Assembly: GCA_007120815.1 (NCBI GenBank)
Contig: SKMY01000068.1
Coordinates: forward strand, 1 to 10,522
Length of the DNA: 10,522 nucleotides
From: Syntrophomonadaceae bacterium
Lineage (GTDB): Bacteria > Bacillota_D > Dethiobacteria > DTU022 > UBA8154
Reading direction: 5' to 3'
Below are positions 1 to 6,730 of this stretch, piece by piece. Each line of letters starts with the position of its first letter. The first letter of the stretch is position 1. Position numbers and translations under genes: made by a program. Below the pieces are notes generated by a model. It was given only the letters and a program-made list of their open reading frames with translations, did not search any database and had not been told where the DNA came from.

Positions 1-815
1 CTCATCACCTTCTAAACGGTAAAACCCTGGGCATGATTTTTCAAAAGCCTTCCACCAGGACGAGGGTTTCTTTTGAGGTCGGTATGTGGCAGCTGGGGGG
101 GTACGCCCTTTTTCTCAGCAGCCAGGAACTGCAAATGGGACGTGGAGAGCCAATACGTGATACCGCTGCGGTGCTCTCCCGTTACGTTGACGGAATCATG
201 ATTCGCACCTTCGAGCACAGCCAGGTGGAAGCGCTGGCAGCGCATTCTACCGTTCCTGTCATTAACGCCCTTACGGACTACCTGCATCCCTGCCAGGCCC
301 TGGCTGATATCATGACCATCCAGGAAAAACTGGGCCGTTTAGAAGGGGTTAAAGTGGGTTATGTTGGGGACGGCAACAACGTCGCCCATTCCCTCTTGTT
401 GGGTTGTTCCAGGATGGGCATGGAAATCCGGGTGGGCTCCCCGGCCGACTATTTGCCCCAGCCGGAAGTTGCTGAGAAAGCCCGGGAGAACGCCCGGCAG
501 TCGGGCGGCCAGGTGCTGATCACTGAAGACCCCATTAAGGCAGTTGAAGGCGTCGATGTGATCTACACAGATGTTTGGACCAGTATGGGCCAGGATGAGG
601 AAAAAGCCCGGAGAAAAATCATATTTGGCCCTTACCAGGTAAACAGGCGTCTAGTTGGACACGCCTCCCCCGATGCTATCATTATGCACTGCCTCCCGGC
701 ATACCGGGATGAAGAAATCACTGCAGATATCCTGGAGGGTGAGCGGTCGGTGGTGCTGGAGCAGGCAGAAAACCGCCTTCACGCCCAAAAAGGTCTCATG
801 GCGCTGATTATGTAG
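1..815 (+). CDS. argF: Ornithine carbamoyltransferase, 3' part (5' end outside window)
   Basis: Transfers the carbamoyl group of carbamoyl phosphate to ornithine, giving citrulline, in cytoplasmic arginine synthesis. The reading frame (first full codon at base 3) is already open at the left edge. About 270 residues are visible, so roughly the first 40 of the usual 305-310 are missing. Family signatures seen: the carbamoyl-phosphate loop STRTR early in the fragment, HPCQALAD, DGNNVAHS, and the ornithine-side motif MHCLPAYRDEEI around 684-720. The stop is TAG at 813-815. The STRT loop, HPCQ and HCLP motifs separate it from aspartate carbamoyltransferase. Followed by argG and argH on the same strand, which fits an arginine operon, although a repeat cluster of about 220 bp separates it from argG. 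An ATG at 33 lies inside the conserved domain and is not the true start. Confidence 0.95.
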   Translation, partial: HHLLNGKTLGMIFQKPSTRTRVSFEVGMWQLGGYALFLSSQELQMGRGEPIRDTAAVLSRYVDGIMIRTFEHSQVEALAAHSTVPVINALTDYLHPCQALADIMTIQEKLGRLEGVKVGYVGDGNNVAHSLLLGCSRMGMEIRVGSPADYLPQPEVAEKARENARQSGGQVLITEDPIKAVEGVDVIYTDVWTSMGQDEEKARRKIIFGPYQVNRRLVGHASPDAIIMHCLPAYRDEEITADILEGERSVVLEQAENRLHAQKGLMALIM

Positions 816-840
816 ACCAGGCACGGGACAGGAAGCACGA

Positions 841-925
841 AAGGGAAGCACGGGGACGGTTCTCTTGCTTCCAAAAGGGTTGAGTTAAAGCGAGGAGGCA
901 GGAGAACCGTCCCCGTGCTTCCCTT
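841..925 (+). other. Long stem-loop formed by two facing repeat units
   Basis: Bases 841-872 pair with 894-925 over about 32 bp with only two G-T wobbles, leaving a 21-nt loop (873-893). The central 22 bp (843-864 with 902-923) are exactly complementary. It lies 25 nt after the argF stop. In RNA this would be a very stable hairpin. It lacks a T-tract after the stem, so it is not a classical intrinsic terminator. It could protect the argF 3' end from exonucleases or lower read-through into argG; both roles are inference. Confidence 0.7.
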
Positions 926-993
926 CCGCGCAGAAAAAGGAAGCAGGAGAACCGTCCCCGTGCTTCCGTGCTTCCTCCGTCCCCATGCTTTCC
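843..993. repeat. Cluster of 29-nt palindromic repeats, core GGGGACGGTTCT
   Basis: Three near-identical 29-nt units are visible: 844-872 in plus orientation, and 894-922 and 939-967 in the opposite orientation. Each has outer arms GGAAGCA / TGCTTCC (one arm is GGAGGCA in the second unit) around a 15-nt centre carrying GGGGACGGTTCTC or its complement. A fourth, decayed copy (CCGTCCCC then TGCTTTCC) follows at about 968-993, and a fragment GGAAGCACG lies at 831-839. From memory, repeats with this core are scattered in many Bacillota genomes and resemble REP-type elements. That family assignment is an inference. No transposase gene is visible nearby. The cluster fills most of the argF-argG gap. 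Confidence 0.85.
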
Positions 994-1039
994 AGGAGGT
1001 GGAAACACGGTTTTCATACAGACAAGAAAGGGTGATATG

Positions 1040-2254
1040 ATGAAGAAAGTCGTTCTAGCTTATTCCGGGGGTTTGGACACATCGGTTATATTGAAATGGT
1101 TAAAAGAAGAATACGGTTATGAAGTCATTGCTTTTGCAGCGGATTTGGGCCAGGGTGAAGGCGAGCTGGATGGGTTGCAGGAAAAAGCCCTGGCTACGGG
1201 CGCTTCTAAGGTTTTTATCAGGGACCTTCGTAAGGAGTTTATAGAGCAATACGCCTTTCCTATGCTCCGGTCGGGAGCCATCTATGAAAGCAAATATATG
1301 ATGGGCACGGCAATCGCCCGTCCCCTAATCGCCCGGGCCATGGTGCAGATCGCCCTGAAAGAAGGTGCTGAAGCTGTTGCTCACGGGGCTACGGGTAAAG
1401 GCAACGACCAGGTTCGCTTTGAGCTCACCGTCAAGGCACTGGCGCCACAGCTAAAAATTATTGCACCTTGGAGGATCTGGAATATTCGCTCGCGCAACGA
1501 TGCCCTGGCTTATGCCGCCCGGCATAACATTCCCGTACCGGTTACCGCAGAAAAACTTTACAGTATAGACCGCAACCTGTGGCATGTTAGTTATGGAGGG
1601 GGTAATCTGGAGGATCTGTGCCAGGAACCCGTTGAAGATATGTTCATGATGACCCGGTCTCCCCAGGAGGCGCCGGATCAGCCAGAGGAATTGGAAATTT
1701 CTTTTGAAAAAGGGACTCCCGTTGGACTAAACGGCCAGCACCTGGACAGCTTGGAGCTCCTCACCCGGCTTAACCAACTGGCTGGTAAGCATAGTATCGG
1801 CCGGTCGGACCTGGTGGAAAACCGCCTGGTTGGGATGAAATCCAGGGAAGTATATGAAACCCCGGGTGGAACCCTGTTGTTTTTTGCCCACAGGGAGCTG
1901 GAACATCTTACCCTGGATCGGGAGACCTTTCACTACAAAGAATTAATCGCTCACAAGTATGCAGAAATAATCTATAACGGCACATGGTATTCGCCCTTAC
2001 GCCAGGCCCTGGATGCCTTTATCGAAAAAACCCAGGAAAAGGTAACGGGTGACGTAAAACTGAAACTCTACAAGGGGAATATCAGCATTGTATCCCGGCA
2101 TTCTCCGTATTCTCTTTATCATGCTGATCTGGCGACCTTTGAAGCCGATGACCTGATTGACCAAAAAGATGCTGGCGGCTTTATTAATCTTTACGGGCTT
2201 CCCCTTCAGGTAGAAGGGATGCTTCGGAAGACCTGGAAAGACGAGGTGGAATAA
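1040..2254 (+). CDS. argG: Argininosuccinate synthase
   Basis: Joins citrulline and aspartate using ATP (released as AMP and pyrophosphate) to make argininosuccinate in the cytoplasm. With the ATG at 1040 it is 404 residues, the normal family length. The N-terminal nucleotide loop AYSGGLDTS is at residues 7-15 and the second signature [13 protein letters not shown] at 116-128. [14 protein letters not shown] and C-terminal [18 protein letters not shown] are also typical. Two adjacent ATGs (1037 and 1040) are possible: GAAAGGG at 1026-1032 is 7 nt from the second and 4 nt from the first, so 1040 is preferred. The frame stays open upstream to 968, but that stretch translates the palindromic repeats and is not coding. 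The stop is 5 nt before argH. Confidence 0.97.
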   Translation: MKKVVLAYSGGLDTSVILKWLKEEYGYEVIAFAADLGQGEGELDGLQEKALATGASKVFIRDLRKEFIEQYAFPMLRSGAIYESKYMMGTAIARPLIARAMVQIALKEGAEAVAHGATGKGNDQVRFELTVKALAPQLKIIAPWRIWNIRSRNDALAYAARHNIPVPVTAEKLYSIDRNLWHVSYGGGNLEDLCQEPVEDMFMMTRSPQEAPDQPEELEISFEKGTPVGLNGQHLDSLELLTRLNQLAGKHSIGRSDLVENRLVGMKSREVYETPGGTLLFFAHRELEHLTLDRETFHYKELIAHKYAEIIYNGTWYSPLRQALDAFIEKTQEKVTGDVKLKLYKGNISIVSRHSPYSLYHADLATFEADDLIDQKDAGGFINLYGLPLQVEGMLRKTWKDEVE

Positions 2255-2259
2255 CTCAA

Positions 2260-3729
2260 GTGGAAAAAAAGGCAAACCATAACCCCAAACCGTCGGATGA
2301 TTCCGACGCCGGGCCAAAAAAAGAAAAACCCTGGGGCGGACGGTTTACTAAAGGGCTGGACGCCCGGGTAGAGGCCTTTTCTGCATCCTTGCCCTTTGAC
2401 CGCAGGTTGGCCAAAGAAGATGTTTTGGGCAGCCTGGCCCACTGCCGTATGCTGGTTCATACCAAGATCATCTCCCCTGAAGACGGGGCGCTTATTGAGC
2501 AGGGGTTAAAAAAAATAGAAGCAGAACTTGAAGAGGGAACGTTCCCTTTTGACCTGGCCTACGAAGACATACACATGAACATTGAAAAACGGCTCATTGA
2601 GATAATCGGTCCAACTGGTGGAAAACTGCACACAGCCCGCAGCCGTAACGACCAGGTGGCCCTGGATATGCACCTTTTTGTCAAAAAAGAAATCAGGGCA
2701 GTGGAGCACCTGCTGCGCTCTTTCCAAGAAACCCTTTTGGACCTGGCCGAAAAAAACCAGGACATTGTTATCCCCGGATACACCCACCTGCAGCGGGCAC
2801 AACCTGTGCTGTTTTCCCACCACCTGATGGCTTATTTTTGGATGCTGCAGAGAGACCGGGAACGTTTTGGGGACCTTTATAAAAGGGCTGACACCATGCC
2901 TTTGGGTGCCGGGGCGCTCAGCGGAACCCGATTCCCCATCGACCGGGAGTTCTCCGCAAGAGAACTGGGATTTGACCAGCTCTACGAGAACAGCATGGAT
3001 GCGGTTAGCGACCGGGATTTTGTTATTGAGTTTATCTCCAATGCGGCCATCTTGATGATGCACCTGAGCCGGCTCAGCGAAGAGCTCATAATATGGTCGT
3101 CCCAAGAATTTTCTTTTATCGAACTCAGCGATGATTTTGCCACGGGAAGCAGCATGATGCCTCAGAAAAAAAATCCCGATGTTCCTGAACTTGTTCGAGG
3201 GAAAACGGGGCGAATATATGGAAACTTGATGTCCTTGCTTACTGTTTTTAAAGGGCTTCCCCTGACCTATAACAAGGATATGCAGGAGGATAAAGAGCCC
3301 CTTTTTGACACGGTGGATACCCTTAAGAACATCCTTGAGCTCTATCCCGCCTTGCTTTCCTCCATGGAAATAAAGGGAAAAATGATTGAACAAGCGCTGG
3401 CAGGTGATTTTTCTACGGCTACAGAACTGGCCGATTTCCTGGCCGATCAAGGGGTTCCTTTTCGAGAATCTCACCGGGTTGTCGGTGAGGTGGTCGGCTA
3501 CTGCCTGGATAACGGGAAAAGGCTTCATGAGCTCTCCTTAGAAGAGCTGGGCCGGTTCCACCCCCTGCTTAAAGAATCAGATGTTCGGAACCTATTTAAT
3601 CCCCGGGCTGCGGTAGAGGCCAGGGCATGTCGGGGAGGGACGTCTCCCTTGGCGTTAAGGGAGCAGGTACAGCGGGCCAGGCAGTTGATGGAAAAAGTCT
3701 TTGCCCTTGAGCAGGAAAAAAAAGATTAA
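2260..3729 (+). CDS. argH: Argininosuccinate lyase
   Basis: Splits argininosuccinate into arginine and fumarate, the last step of arginine synthesis; members act as cytoplasmic tetramers. 489 residues. Visible motifs: WGGRF at 25-29, HTARSRNDQ at 124-132, GYTHLQRAQP from about 173 with T175-H176 of the active site, and the flexible catalytic loop GSSMMPQKKNPD at 296-307. The start is GTG at 2260, with GAGGTGG at about 2243-2249 inside the end of argG; no other start codon lies before the conserved domain. Consequently the protein has about 20 extra charged, Pro/Asp/Lys-rich residues compared with the usual length of about 460. Spaced 5 nt from argG, so the two are surely co-transcribed. No clear terminator follows. 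Confidence 0.97.
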   Translation: MEKKANHNPKPSDDSDAGPKKEKPWGGRFTKGLDARVEAFSASLPFDRRLAKEDVLGSLAHCRMLVHTKIISPEDGALIEQGLKKIEAELEEGTFPFDLAYEDIHMNIEKRLIEIIGPTGGKLHTARSRNDQVALDMHLFVKKEIRAVEHLLRSFQETLLDLAEKNQDIVIPGYTHLQRAQPVLFSHHLMAYFWMLQRDRERFGDLYKRADTMPLGAGALSGTRFPIDREFSARELGFDQLYENSMDAVSDRDFVIEFISNAAILMMHLSRLSEELIIWSSQEFSFIELSDDFATGSSMMPQKKNPDVPELVRGKTGRIYGNLMSLLTVFKGLPLTYNKDMQEDKEPLFDTVDTLKNILELYPALLSSMEIKGKMIEQALAGDFSTATELADFLADQGVPFRESHRVVGEVVGYCLDNGKRLHELSLEELGRFHPLLKESDVRNLFNPRAAVEARACRGGTSPLALREQVQRARQLMEKVFALEQEKKD

Positions 3730-3765
3730 CCGGGAATTATATACTATGGTGTCAACTCTTTTATT

Positions 3766-3798
3766 AGGAGGTGGGCCTGTTTAACAGGCAAAACCATG
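3766..3798 (+). promoter_or_regulatory. Hairpin-bridged ribosome binding site of the stress protein gene
   Basis: A strong Shine-Dalgarno, AGGAGGTGG, lies at 3766-3774, but the ATG is at 3796, leaving 21 nt between them, much more than normal. Most of that gap is a perfect inverted repeat, GCCTGT-TTA-ACAGGC (3775-3789). Folding it would bring the Shine-Dalgarno to an effective spacing of about 6 nt. No in-frame start codon lies closer to the Shine-Dalgarno. Confidence 0.55.
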
Positions 3799-4647
3799 TT
3801 TAAAAAGGTGCTACTTGCCATGGACTCTTCTTCTGCAGCCTTCGAACTGTTTAATTGTGTTCCTGATTTAAGGAAAATGGGCCTTGAAGAACTATTGATT
3901 GTTCATGTAATCAACTTTGAAGCGGTTCGAGGGGAAGACGTTCAGCTTCACAAAGATCGGTTTGTCAAAAGGGTCGATGATAAACTGAAAGCCATTGAAA
4001 AAGAAAATATCAAAGTTAAGCTAGTAATTCCCCACGGACACCCTGCAGAAGAGATCGCGAAAGTCGCTGATACTGAAAATGTTGACCTGATATTAATTGG
4101 ATCCATTGGGGAGAGCATTATCCGGGAAATATTCCTTGGCAGCACCGTTAACGAGCTCATCCGTCTTACAAAGGCACCTGTACTTGTAGAAAAATATATT
4201 TCTCTAGGAGAAAAGACCCGGCGTATCCCGATCTTTTTGCAAAAATGGGCGACCGTGATGCTGCCTTCTGATTTTTCCGAGGCTTCTGAGGCTGTATACC
4301 AGAAGTTTCTGGATAATGCCGATAAGCTGCACCGCGTTATTTTGCTGCACGTTGTCGATAAAGGTCACTCCGATGCCGACATCGCTAAACATACGGAAAA
4401 CGCTCAGAAGCACTTGCAGAAATGGGAAGAGCAATTCAAAGCCCGGGGTGTTGGTGATGTAGAGGTCAAGGTGTCTACCGGTGTCGCTTCCCAGCAGATC
4501 AATGACATTGCTGAATTTGAAGGGGTTACCATGATTGCCATGCCCACGCGCGGACTGGGCTACTTGTCCAACTTGCTCATAGGTAGCACGGCAGATGCTG
4601 TTGTCCGGCGTTCCAGCCGGCCCGTCCTGCTGTTTCGTGGAAAATAA
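3796..4647 (+). CDS. Tandem-domain universal stress protein (UspA family)
   Basis: 283-residue cytoplasmic protein with two Usp domains, about 1-140 and 151-283. The first opens with the typical beta strand MFKKVLLAMDSS and carries the ATP-binding pattern G-x2-G-x9-G-S at G102, G105, G115-S116. The second opens KWATVMLPSDFSEASEA and has the same pattern, except that the first glycine is proline (P250, then G253 and G263-S264). Usp proteins generally bind ATP or act as stress and dormancy factors; the specific job here cannot be read from sequence. The ATG at 3796 is chosen because it starts the conserved first strand; an in-frame ATG at 3820 would remove it. It sits 66 nt after argH with no obvious terminator between, so read-through is possible. 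Confidence 0.93.
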   Translation: MFKKVLLAMDSSSAAFELFNCVPDLRKMGLEELLIVHVINFEAVRGEDVQLHKDRFVKRVDDKLKAIEKENIKVKLVIPHGHPAEEIAKVADTENVDLILIGSIGESIIREIFLGSTVNELIRLTKAPVLVEKYISLGEKTRRIPIFLQKWATVMLPSDFSEASEAVYQKFLDNADKLHRVILLHVVDKGHSDADIAKHTENAQKHLQKWEEQFKARGVGDVEVKVSTGVASQQINDIAEFEGVTMIAMPTRGLGYLSNLLIGSTADAVVRRSSRPVLLFRGK

Positions 4648-4656
4648 TACGCAAAC

Positions 4657-4730
4657 GGGGGTCCCGAGAGAGCCCCAGCGCTTTCGGCGCAGAGCAACTG
4701 GAGCCGACGCCGGAAGCGGAAACGCCAGTT
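4657..4730 (+). ncRNA. GC-rich structured stretch, possible RNA element
   Basis: After the stress protein stop the sequence can form three consecutive stems: GGGG 4657-4660 with CCCC 4673-4676; GCGC 4678-4681 with GCGC 4687-4690 around a TTTCG loop; and AACTGG 4696-4701 with CCAGTT 4725-4730, the last enclosing CCG 4704-4706 with CGG 4717-4719. An intrinsic terminator follows 26 nt later. The layout resembles a riboswitch with its expression platform, but I could not match conserved bases to any class I know (glycine, cobalamin, c-di-GMP, c-di-AMP, fluoride, THF and TPP were considered). It may simply be a structured 3' UTR. Confidence 0.3.
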
Positions 4731-4755
4731 TCATACTATCTTATCAGGAAAAATT

Positions 4756-4784
4756 GCTCTCCGTACTTTTTGGGGAGCTTTTTT
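4756..4784 (+). terminator. Rho-independent terminator after the stress protein gene
   Basis: GCTCTCC (4756-4762) pairs with GGGGAGC (4772-4778) over 7 bp with one G-T wobble and a 9-nt loop, followed directly by six T (4779-4784). It ends transcription coming from the stress protein side just before the next promoter. Confidence 0.85.
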
Positions 4785-4787
4785 CGG

Positions 4788-4817
4788 TTGCTTTTTTCGC
4801 CCAGGTACGGGTATAAT
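4788..4817 (+). promoter_or_regulatory. Sigma-A-type promoter of the HepT-like/oxidoreductase operon
   Basis: A perfect -10 box TATAAT at 4812-4817 has a -35 box TTGCTT at 4788-4793 (4 of 6 matches) at 18-bp spacing. Transcription would start near 4824. It lies right after the terminator and before the first gene of the next operon. No other convincing promoter was seen before the oxidoreductase genes. Confidence 0.75.
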
Positions 4818-4870
4818 CAAAAAAGCTGTATGGCATCAGCATGATAAACCGGATAAAGTACGGTGACTCT

Positions 4871-5389
4871 ATGGAAAGTATTCCCCGAAAATATGACCGA
4901 CGTTACGTACCGTCTCCCCAACGTTTTGCCCGAGTCATGGAGTTACTTCAAAAAAACCAGGATGAGATGGTTACTGTTGTTCAGCAAGTTGCTACTTTGA
5001 AAAGCGAGCTAAATGAAGCAGATGACCCAACGCTCCTGTTCAGGCTGGGCAGTTATTTTTATGAGTACTATTTGATGGTGGAGGATATCTTGCTGGCCGT
5101 TGCAGCGCTTACAGACCAGTGGGTGCCGGGCAGCCTGGATTGGCACGAGCGACTGCTTAAACTTTTGAAAAAGCCTGTTGAAGAAGCAAGGCCTCCGGTT
5201 CTTTCCACAAACACAGCTGAGTTGCTGGAAGATTACCTGTATTTTTATCTATTCTTTCATAAACACTGTTCCAGTTTATCCAGCTCAAAAGTCAAAATGC
5301 TATCAGATAATTTGGAGAAGACCCATAACAGGGTAATAAATGATTTATCTAAATTCTACCGGGTATTAAAAATTCTTAACAAGTCTTAA
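4871..5389 (+). CDS. HepT-like (HEPN-fold) protein with degenerate RNase motif
   Basis: 172 residues from the ATG at 4871 (GGTGA at 4862-4866). An in-frame ATG at 4841 would add 10 residues but has no Shine-Dalgarno. All-helical and soluble, with no signal peptide or membrane segment. Its layout recalls a HepT-like family related to MNT/HepT toxins: LGSYFYEYYLMVEDIL (59-74), then D-W-H at 90-92, then RPPVLS (107-112), and a C-terminal helix with YLYFYLFFHKH (122-132). In the family, as I remember it, that helix carries an R/H-rich motif resembling FRHxFR. Here Y126-L127 and H130 replace those residues, so RNase activity looks doubtful. No nucleotidyltransferase (MntA-like) partner adjoins it. 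It heads the operon, 25 nt before the ferredoxin-type subunit. The family call rests on remembered patterns; function is unknown. Confidence 0.7.
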   Translation: MESIPRKYDRRYVPSPQRFARVMELLQKNQDEMVTVVQQVATLKSELNEADDPTLLFRLGSYFYEYYLMVEDILLAVAALTDQWVPGSLDWHERLLKLLKKPVEEARPPVLSTNTAELLEDYLYFYLFFHKHCSSLSSSKVKMLSDNLEKTHNRVINDLSKFYRVLKILNKS

Positions 5390-5414
5390 ACCCAGGCCTG
5401 AAGGAGGAGTGAAA

Positions 5415-5654
5415 TTGGGACGTATTACGATCAACCATGAAGGATGCAAAGGATGCAGGTATTGTGTTGATACCTGCCCCAGGGATCTTATTTCCATTAA
5501 CACAGAACAAATCAACACTCTCGGCTACAACCCGGCCCAGTTTATCAACAATCCGGACAAGTCGTGCGTGGGATGTACCCTGTGTGCCGAGATTTGCCCC
5601 GATGTGCTGATTGAGGTTTACAGGGAGAAGAAGGGGGAGAAAAAACAAGCATGA
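5415..5654 (+). CDS. 2-oxoacid:ferredoxin oxidoreductase delta subunit (2x[4Fe-4S] ferredoxin)
   Basis: Small iron-sulfur subunit passing electrons between the catalytic subunits and external ferredoxin. 79 residues. Two classical [4Fe-4S] motifs are seen: CKGCRYCVDTCP near the N-terminus and CVGCTLCAEICP in the second half, with a short insert between (TLGYNPAQFINNPDKS). The start is most likely TTG at 5415, because AAGGAGG (5401-5407) is 7 nt upstream of it. A GTG at 5409 in the same frame would abut the Shine-Dalgarno with almost no spacing. The stop TGA overlaps the ATG of the alpha subunit gene (ATGA at 5651-5654), implying translational coupling. The lysine-rich tail (REKKGEKKQA) is common in this subunit. 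Confidence 0.93.
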   Translation: MGRITINHEGCKGCRYCVDTCPRDLISINTEQINTLGYNPAQFINNPDKSCVGCTLCAEICPDVLIEVYREKKGEKKQA

Positions 5655-6730
5655 GTAAGCGTACTATGATGAGAGGCAGTGTAGCCCTGTCAGAAGGCGC
5701 TCTAATCGCCGGTTGTCGGTACTATTTCGGGTATCCAATTACACCGCAAAATGAAATTCCCGAGTACCTGTCCCAGCGCCTTCCTCAGGAAGGTGGGGTT
5801 TTTATCCAGGCGGAGAGCGAAGTCGCCTCTATCAATATGCTGTTAGGCGCAGCTGCTGCAGGCGCCCGGGCCATGACTTCATCCTCAGGGCCCGGCATGT
5901 CATTGATGCAGGAAGGGCTTTCCTACATGGCGGGTTCCGAGCTTCCAGGGCTGGTTGTTAACATTACCCGTATCGGTCCCGGTCTGGGGGGGATTGCCCC
6001 GTCCCAGGGCGATTACTGGCAGGCAACCAGGGGGGGTGGCCATGGTGACTACCGCACCATTGTCCTGGCCCCAAACTCGGTCCAGGAAATGTATGATTTG
6101 ACCATAAAAGCCTTTGAGTTAGCGGATAAATACCGTAATCCGGCCCTTATTTTAGGGGACGCCATGCTTGGTCTGATGAAAGAACCGGTCCAGTTGAGCG
6201 AACTTAACATTGAACCAACGGACAAGCCCTGGGCCCTCCGGGGAGCAAAAGGGAAAAGCGCCAAGCTAATTAAGTCCCTTTACTTAAAAGATGGGGAAAT
6301 GGAAGTACACAACTGGCACCTGTACGAAAAGTATATGCAGCTCAAAGAAAATGATACGCTGGTGCAGGCGGAACTGGAAGATAAGATGGATATCCTGGTG
6401 GTTTCTTTTGGCTCCTGTTCCAGGATGGTGCAGTCCGCTGTCCGCCTGGCCCGTTCCCGGGGAATCCGGGTAGGGATGATCCGACCCATTACCCTTTACC
6501 CGTTTCCCGATAAGGTTATTTTCGAAGCGTCCAAAACCGCAAAAAAAGTGCTGACCGTGGAGATGAACACGGGACAGATGTGGGATGATGTTCGTTTATC
6601 CCTTGCTCCCGGGTGCCAGGCCCGCCTGATGGCCAGACCGGGTGGGGCCATTCCAACCCCACCGCAGATTCTAAATGAAATGGAAACTTTCTTAAAGGCA
6701 GGTGATCAAGTTGCAGAAAGTATTTGCTAA
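5651..6730 (+). CDS. vorB: 2-oxoacid:ferredoxin oxidoreductase alpha subunit (VorB/KorA family)
   Basis: Catalytic alpha subunit of a four-subunit enzyme that oxidatively decarboxylates a 2-oxoacid to acyl-CoA and reduces ferredoxin, or runs the reverse reaction. 359 residues. Seen: GYPITPQNEIPEYL (from Y28), QAESEVASINM (from Q53; the Glu side interacts with thiamine diphosphate in this family), TSSSGPGMSLMQEG, GPGLGGIAPSQGDYWQATRGGGHGDYR, then the C-terminal domain starting near DILVVSFGSCSRM. The match is closest to proteins annotated VorB (3-methyl-2-oxobutanoate) and KorA (2-oxoglutarate). Sequence alone does not settle the substrate, so the symbol is provisional. ATG overlaps the delta stop by 4 nt, and the 3' end overlaps the beta gene by 20 nt. 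No gamma domain is fused to it. Confidence 0.93.
   Translation: MSKRTMMRGSVALSEGALIAGCRYYFGYPITPQNEIPEYLSQRLPQEGGVFIQAESEVASINMLLGAAAAGARAMTSSSGPGMSLMQEGLSYMAGSELPGLVVNITRIGPGLGGIAPSQGDYWQATRGGGHGDYRTIVLAPNSVQEMYDLTIKAFELADKYRNPALILGDAMLGLMKEPVQLSELNIEPTDKPWALRGAKGKSAKLIKSLYLKDGEMEVHNWHLYEKYMQLKENDTLVQAELEDKMDILVVSFGSCSRMVQSAVRLARSRGIRVGMIRPITLYPFPDKVIFEASKTAKKVLTVEMNTGQMWDDVRLSLAPGCQARLMARPGGAIPTPPQILNEMETFLKAGDQVAESIC

Noticed and set aside
808..1017. Minus-strand open frame of 69 codons with recurring ARGRFSC peptides
   Set aside because: The repeated peptide simply translates the palindromic DNA repeats. There is no Shine-Dalgarno or family resemblance.
968..1036. Upstream extension of argG by about 24 residues
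   Set aside because: It is made of decayed repeat sequence. The conserved ArgG begins at [11 protein letters not shown], with its own Shine-Dalgarno at 1026-1032.
2506..3528. Long minus-strand open frame (340 codons) opposite argH
   Set aside because: It lies fully antisense to a certain argH gene, lacks a ribosome binding site and shows no recognisable domain. This is a shadow of the coding strand.
3738..3745. TATATACT as a -10 box for the stress protein gene
   Set aside because: No -35 element at 15-19 bp upstream; the nearest TTGAGC is 27 bp away.
4657..4730. Possible glycine, cobalamin or c-di-GMP riboswitch
   Set aside because: Short similarities only (GAGAGAG, GCGCAGAGCAA). The conserved cores of these classes are missing.
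4204..4734. Minus-strand open frame of 176 codons opposite the stress protein gene
   Set aside because: Antisense to a well-supported gene, low complexity and no domain. It runs through the structured 3' region.
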